The position numbers and the translations under genes are program-made. A stretch of 64,000 nt of DNA from Anaerobacterium chartisolvens (GTDB taxonomy: Bacteria > Bacillota > Clostridia > Acetivibrionales > DSM-27016), in contig NZ_QPJT01000008.1 in NCBI RefSeq assembly GCF_003337415.1, positions 115,264-179,263 on the forward strand, written 5' to 3'. Under the pieces are notes generated by a model. That model was not told the DNA's origin. It made no database searches and saw only the letters and a program-made list of their open reading frames with translations. Shown in pieces: positions 61,004 through 64,000 of the stretch. Each line of letters opens with the position of its first letter. Position 1 is the stretch's first letter.

Positions 61004-62101
61004 ATGACTAAAAACAAAAATTTTGCTTCAGGGAGGCTGCTGTGGATCAGTGTTATCCTTGCTGTTTTGATGCTGTGCTGCATACCGGCACTTTCTTCTG
61101 CATCCTCTTCCATAGGAGGCTACAATGTATATTACGGTATACTTCATAACCATTCAAACGTTTCCGACGGAAAAGGCACCCCCGCACAGGCATACGCGTA
61201 TGCCAGAGATACCGCAGGGCTGGACTTCTTCAGTCTGGCCGATCACGCAGAGCAAATAAGCTCATCGGAGTGGACAAATATAAAAAACACCGCCAACAGC
61301 TATAACGCGGACGGAAAATTTGTAACCTTCTGGGGCTTTGAGTGGTCTTCCCCGATATACGGACATGTTTCGGTATTCAATACGCAGGATTACTGCATGT
61401 ACAACCCCTTAAATCTGAACACAAACACCTTCAGAAGGCTTTGCAACTGGCTCAACTCAAGGGACTGCATAGCCTTTATGAACCATCCGGGCAGGGAAGA
61501 CACCTTCGGGCAGGAATTTTACAACTTTGAAAGAGGGCCATACAGCGATAAAGTTGTAGGAATGGAGCTGTGGAATAAAAACAACGGGTTTGACGAATAT
61601 TACTATAACGACGGCTATAAATCAAATGACGGAAATAAGGGATACTATGACGAGGCTCTCACCCTTGGCTGGAAAATAGGAGCGGCAGGCTCCGACGATA
61701 ACCATGATGCAACCTGGGGCACCAGAAACGACTACAGGCTTGCTGTTTTAGCAGCAGAAAAGACAAGGGCCTCAATATATGAGGCGCTGAAATCAAGGAG
61801 ATTCTTTTCAACCCTGGACAAAAACATATCTCTTTCCTTTAAAATAGGAGGCAATGAAATGGGTTCGGTAATACCCGAAGGCACATATGTGCTTGAAATA
61901 AGTGCCTCAGATGCCGATTCCGAGATTTTTACACAAATCCAGCTTATAAAAAACGGAGCGGTCGCAGAGATCTGGAACCCAGGCGATACCTCCCCCGTAA
62001 TATCATCCGATATTACGACAGGTCCTGAGGAATATTACTATGTTAAGGTTACACAGGCAGACGGAGACGAAGCAATATCCTCACCGATATTTGTGGAATA
62101 A
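61004..62101 (+). CDS. Secreted PHP-domain metallohydrolase (CehA/McbA-like)
   Basis: The 365-residue protein has a signal peptide (residues 1-34). A PHP domain has the metal motifs LHNHSNVSDGKGTP, FFSLADHAEQ, FMNHPGRED and AGSDDNHD. A C-terminal beta-rich domain lies at about 275-365. The CehA/McbA family contains hydrolases of carbaryl-like and phosphate esters. Activity here is unknown. AAGGAGG lies 5 bases before the ATG. Its transcript could end at the hairpin at 62460-62496. Confidence 0.85.
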   Translation: MTKNKNFASGRLLWISVILAVLMLCCIPALSSASSSIGGYNVYYGILHNHSNVSDGKGTPAQAYAYARDTAGLDFFSLADHAEQISSSEWTNIKNTANSYNADGKFVTFWGFEWSSPIYGHVSVFNTQDYCMYNPLNLNTNTFRRLCNWLNSRDCIAFMNHPGREDTFGQEFYNFERGPYSDKVVGMELWNKNNGFDEYYYNDGYKSNDGNKGYYDEALTLGWKIGAAGSDDNHDATWGTRNDYRLAVLAAEKTRASIYEALKSRRFFSTLDKNISLSFKIGGNEMGSVIPEGTYVLEISASDADSEIFTQIQLIKNGAVAEIWNPGDTSPVISSDITTGPEEYYYVKVTQADGDEAISSPIFVE

Positions 62102-62124
62102 TTGTATTGCGGCAGAAAACAAGG

Positions 62125-62221
62125 GCAGACACATAAGGTCTGCCCCTACATTAAACGGCTCAAGGCGGGTGCACCTTTGGGCGCACCCGCCGGTTCACAG
62201 CGGTCGGCAATGCCGACCGCT
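62125..62221. repeat. Cluster of three REP-like palindromes
   Basis: The stems are GGGCAGAC/GTCTGCCC (with GTAG 3 bases outside on the minus strand), GGCGGGTGC/GCACCCGCC and AGCGGTCGGC/GCCGACCGCT. They follow each other within 100 bases after the PHP gene. They are much more GC-rich than the flanks. Confidence 0.6.
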
Positions 62222-62364
62222 TAGGTGTTTTTGCAATCGATAACGGATTTCTTTTAGGTGGCTGTAAATTGAGCAGGATACACCTTTGAGGTAGCTGTGA
62301 TTGCTGTAAAACAGCCAAACTATAAGCCTTTCAAGGTGTCCGTCAATGTGATTTGCCCTACTGT

Positions 62365-62444
62365 GTTTGGGAACGGGGCACTTTTCGTATCATTATCGCC
62401 CCTACTCCTACAATAATTGTACATTTATTGCCCCGTCCCCAAAC
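62365..62444. repeat. 80-bp element with 16-bp inverted ends
   Basis: GTTTGGGAACGGGGCA at the left and TGCCCCGTCCCCAAAC at the right are complementary with one mismatch, about 48 bases apart. The GGGGAC end motif recalls the 33099/40379 family. Confidence 0.6.
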
Positions 62445-62459
62445 CTTTCCCAATTACTT

Positions 62460-62496
62460 CCCGGCAACCATGTTTTGTGGCAACCGGGTTTTTTTC
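62460..62496 (+). terminator. Intrinsic terminator
   Basis: CCCGG, CCA, TGG and CCGGG form a two-part stem with a symmetric CAA/CAA internal loop, followed by eight T. It is oriented for plus-strand transcripts. Confidence 0.7.
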
Positions 62497-62550
62497 AAAT
62501 CATATTTCACGCATCTTTAATACTATGAACGATTTTATAATCAACTAACC

Positions 62551-63063
62551 TTAAGACTCAAGTTCAAAGTAAATCTCACCTGATTTAGTATTTTGCTCAA
62601 GAATTGGCTGGATTTTTCCCCAAAAAGTATACAGCTTTGAGTTCTTTTTTTCAAAGCTCAAAAGAACATCTCCTTCCATGAACTGTTCAGATATGTTATC
62701 AGGCAAATACTTGTAGAATGCTAATTTAATAGCTTCCTCATCTCCTAATACTTTTGCTTTAAGCCTTATAATTGTCTGAAATCCGTCAATATTTATATCC
62801 GCATAGTACTCTCCATTCTCTTCGTAAACCGAAAATCTATAAAACATATTTTGATTTGGAGGAGCAAATTCAGAGAATACATAGTTTCCAGCCCATGATT
62901 TTAATAACAAATTATCTTGCTGCTTACTGGCATTGTTAGAGTTATTTGAAATCTTATCTTCAGCAGAATTTTCAGGAACAACCGTTCTTGAGCATCCTAT
63001 CATTAACATACTAATAGTTATCGTAATAGCCATAATTATCGATAATTTTTTTAAAATATACAT
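62551..63063 (-). CDS. Lipoprotein of unknown function (DUF5991-like)
   Basis: The 170-residue protein has a lipoprotein signal (residues 1-24, SMLMIGC as lipobox). An Asn/Ser-rich linker follows, then a beta domain starting SWAGNYVFSEFAPPNQNMFY and continuing YYADINIDGFQTIIRLKAKV. The alternating strands resemble DUF5991, whose function is unknown. GGTGG lies 7 bases before the ATG. The transglycosylase-like gene ends 18 bases upstream, so the two are probably in one operon. Confidence 0.65.
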   Translation of the reverse strand: MYILKKLSIIMAITITISMLMIGCSRTVVPENSAEDKISNNSNNASKQQDNLLLKSWAGNYVFSEFAPPNQNMFYRFSVYEENGEYYADINIDGFQTIIRLKAKVLGDEEAIKLAFYKYLPDNISEQFMEGDVLLSFEKKNSKLYTFWGKIQPILEQNTKSGEIYFELES

Positions 63064-63081
63064 TTCGTCACCACCTATTAT

Positions 63082-64000
63082 TTAATTTATTTTTTTATAT
63101 GTATTTCTTTTATCTACAACTTTCTGTGCTGCCTCCTCTTTAGTGATAATACCATCACCATTTTTATCAAGGCCTGCATTCTGCTTATATACTATGCCAT
63201 AGCTTAAACCCTTTGCAAGTTCTTCTTTAGAGTCTTTTATGCCTAGTACAAAGTCATTACTTTTCCCCACTGCTATTGGCATAAATACCGCCATATATGC
63301 ATCCTGCACAGTATTCAATTTTCCTGTATAAGGCTCCAAGTATTGATATACATAGTCTAATTGTTCTACATCTGACATTTTAGCTAAAGCCTCTGTCGTT
63401 GTTTCTAAACTTCGAGCTGTAGAAGGCATAAATTGTATTAACCCCGTCGCTCCAGAGTCCTTATTAACTGCTGCTGGATTTATACCTCCTGATTCAAAAG
63501 CCATAACCGCCATTAAATCATCAGGATTCATTTTTAATTTTGCACATATCTCAAGTACTTTTGCCTTAAACTCCGGTGTAACATGAGTGCCAGTCCATTC
63601 ATAAGCAAATCCGTCGTTAGTTTTACCCGTCCCCTGACCAGTCCACCCTGATGGAGGCGGCCCGTAGTATCCCCAGGGTGGAAGATTACCCGTCCCCTGA
63701 TCAACTCCATTTATCGTATCTAGACTAGGCGAACTCGCCCCCTGACCAGTCCACCCTGATGGAGGCGGCCCGTAGTATCCCCAGGGTGGGAGATTACCCG
63801 TCACCTCAATTAGGCTTTTGGCTGTTTTAGCGCCCTCCGTAAACCACCCCAGCACTACCTGCTTTACTGAGGAAAGCAAATAATCCCCCACAGGGCTAGC
63901 CTCGCTTTCATTCATCTCAAGCGACACATTACGATAAAACTGCTGCATAGCGCTCCCGCTGGCACACATTCTTGTATTGTCAGATGAATTGAGCCATGCA
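63082..64000 (-). CDS. Partial lytic-transglycosylase protein (N-terminus off window)
   Basis: The open frame runs to the window edge. The N-terminal part contains a 23-residue unit (NLPPWGYYGPPPSGWTGQG core) repeated twice, 37 residues apart. An SLT domain follows, with the catalytic Glu in AVMAFESGGINPAA and the SGATGLIQFMPSTA loop. A C-terminal EF-hand-like DKNGDGIITKEEAAQ ends it. The first Met at 63969 is not a convincing start, as the frame continues upstream with protein-like residues (AWLNSSDNTR). It cuts peptidoglycan glycan strands by family. Confidence 0.8.
   Translation of the reverse strand, partial: AWLNSSDNTRMCASGSAMQQFYRNVSLEMNESEASPVGDYLLSSVKQVVLGWFTEGAKTAKSLIEVTGNLPPWGYYGPPPSGWTGQGASSPSLDTINGVDQGTGNLPPWGYYGPPPSGWTGQGTGKTNDGFAYEWTGTHVTPEFKAKVLEICAKLKMNPDDLMAVMAFESGGINPAAVNKDSGATGLIQFMPSTARSLETTTEALAKMSDVEQLDYVYQYLEPYTGKLNTVQDAYMAVFMPIAVGKSNDFVLGIKDSKEELAKGLSYGIVYKQNAGLDKNGDGIITKEEAAQKVVDKRNTYKKIN

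Overview
The window looks like chromosome of a low-GC, anaerobic, spore-forming, plant-polymer-degrading Clostridia species of the Ruminiclostridium/Acetivibrio type. The pointers are a secreted GH5 glycanase ending in a type I dockerin (cellulosome subunit), the sporulation gene ylbJ, a glmS ribozyme, the cdaA-cdaR-glmM order, and an Rrf2/CymR-type sulfur regulon. No rRNA, tRNA or CRISPR array was seen. The identity of the species is inference.

Layout. 1-13.9 kb is an accessory region of small unrelated genes (two methyltransferases, a uracil-DNA-glycosylase-like protein, Xre regulators, an M23 peptidase, CvfB, YwbE, a peptidoglycan-binding protein, an AraC/GyrI regulator, an ECF S component, a CAT-like acetyltransferase under an Xre-desulfoferrodoxin fusion). 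It is punctuated by eight copies or remnants of one ~145 bp repeat, all in the same orientation, some of which supply the stop codons of neighbouring genes. 13.9-22.6 kb is a core cell-envelope block on the minus strand: cdaA, cdaR, an FAD oxidoreductase, glmM, glmS ribozyme, glmS. 22.9-26 kb carries small conserved genes and the dockerin-bearing GH5 enzyme. 26-33 kb has ylbJ, a decayed serine-recombinase element carrying a modification-dependent (SRA-HNH) nuclease flanked by an 86 bp duplication of the ylbJ 3' end, then coaD, rsmD and recG.

33.2-40.3 kb is a complete vancomycin-type resistance operon (vanR, vanS, a FemABX-like gene, a serine-type vanY, vanH, a D-Ala-D-Lac ligase gene, vanX). 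Four promoters in it share a triple 11-bp direct repeat that is a good candidate for the VanR operator. The fem gene begins with a 147-149 bp copy of the vanY promoter and first 14 codons. 40.4-42.4 kb is an ApaLI-like type II restriction-modification pair. 42.5-46 kb has an M24 peptidase, a VOC protein and a carrier-protein fusion whose phosphopantetheine serine is replaced by proline.

46.6-60.3 kb is a sulfur assimilation locus on the minus strand. CysDN makes APS, an AprAB-type reductase makes sulfite, a siroheme/ferredoxin sulfite reductase makes sulfide, and CysK and MetY/MetI/MetC fix it into cysteine, homocysteine and methionine precursors. An SsuABC-type importer and the CymR-like repressor complete it. 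It is bracketed by two copies of a 418-465 bp transposon-like element, each with a perfect 9 bp target duplication. 61-64 kb holds a secreted PHP-domain hydrolase, a cluster of palindromic repeats, a lipoprotein and a partial lytic-transglycosylase protein.
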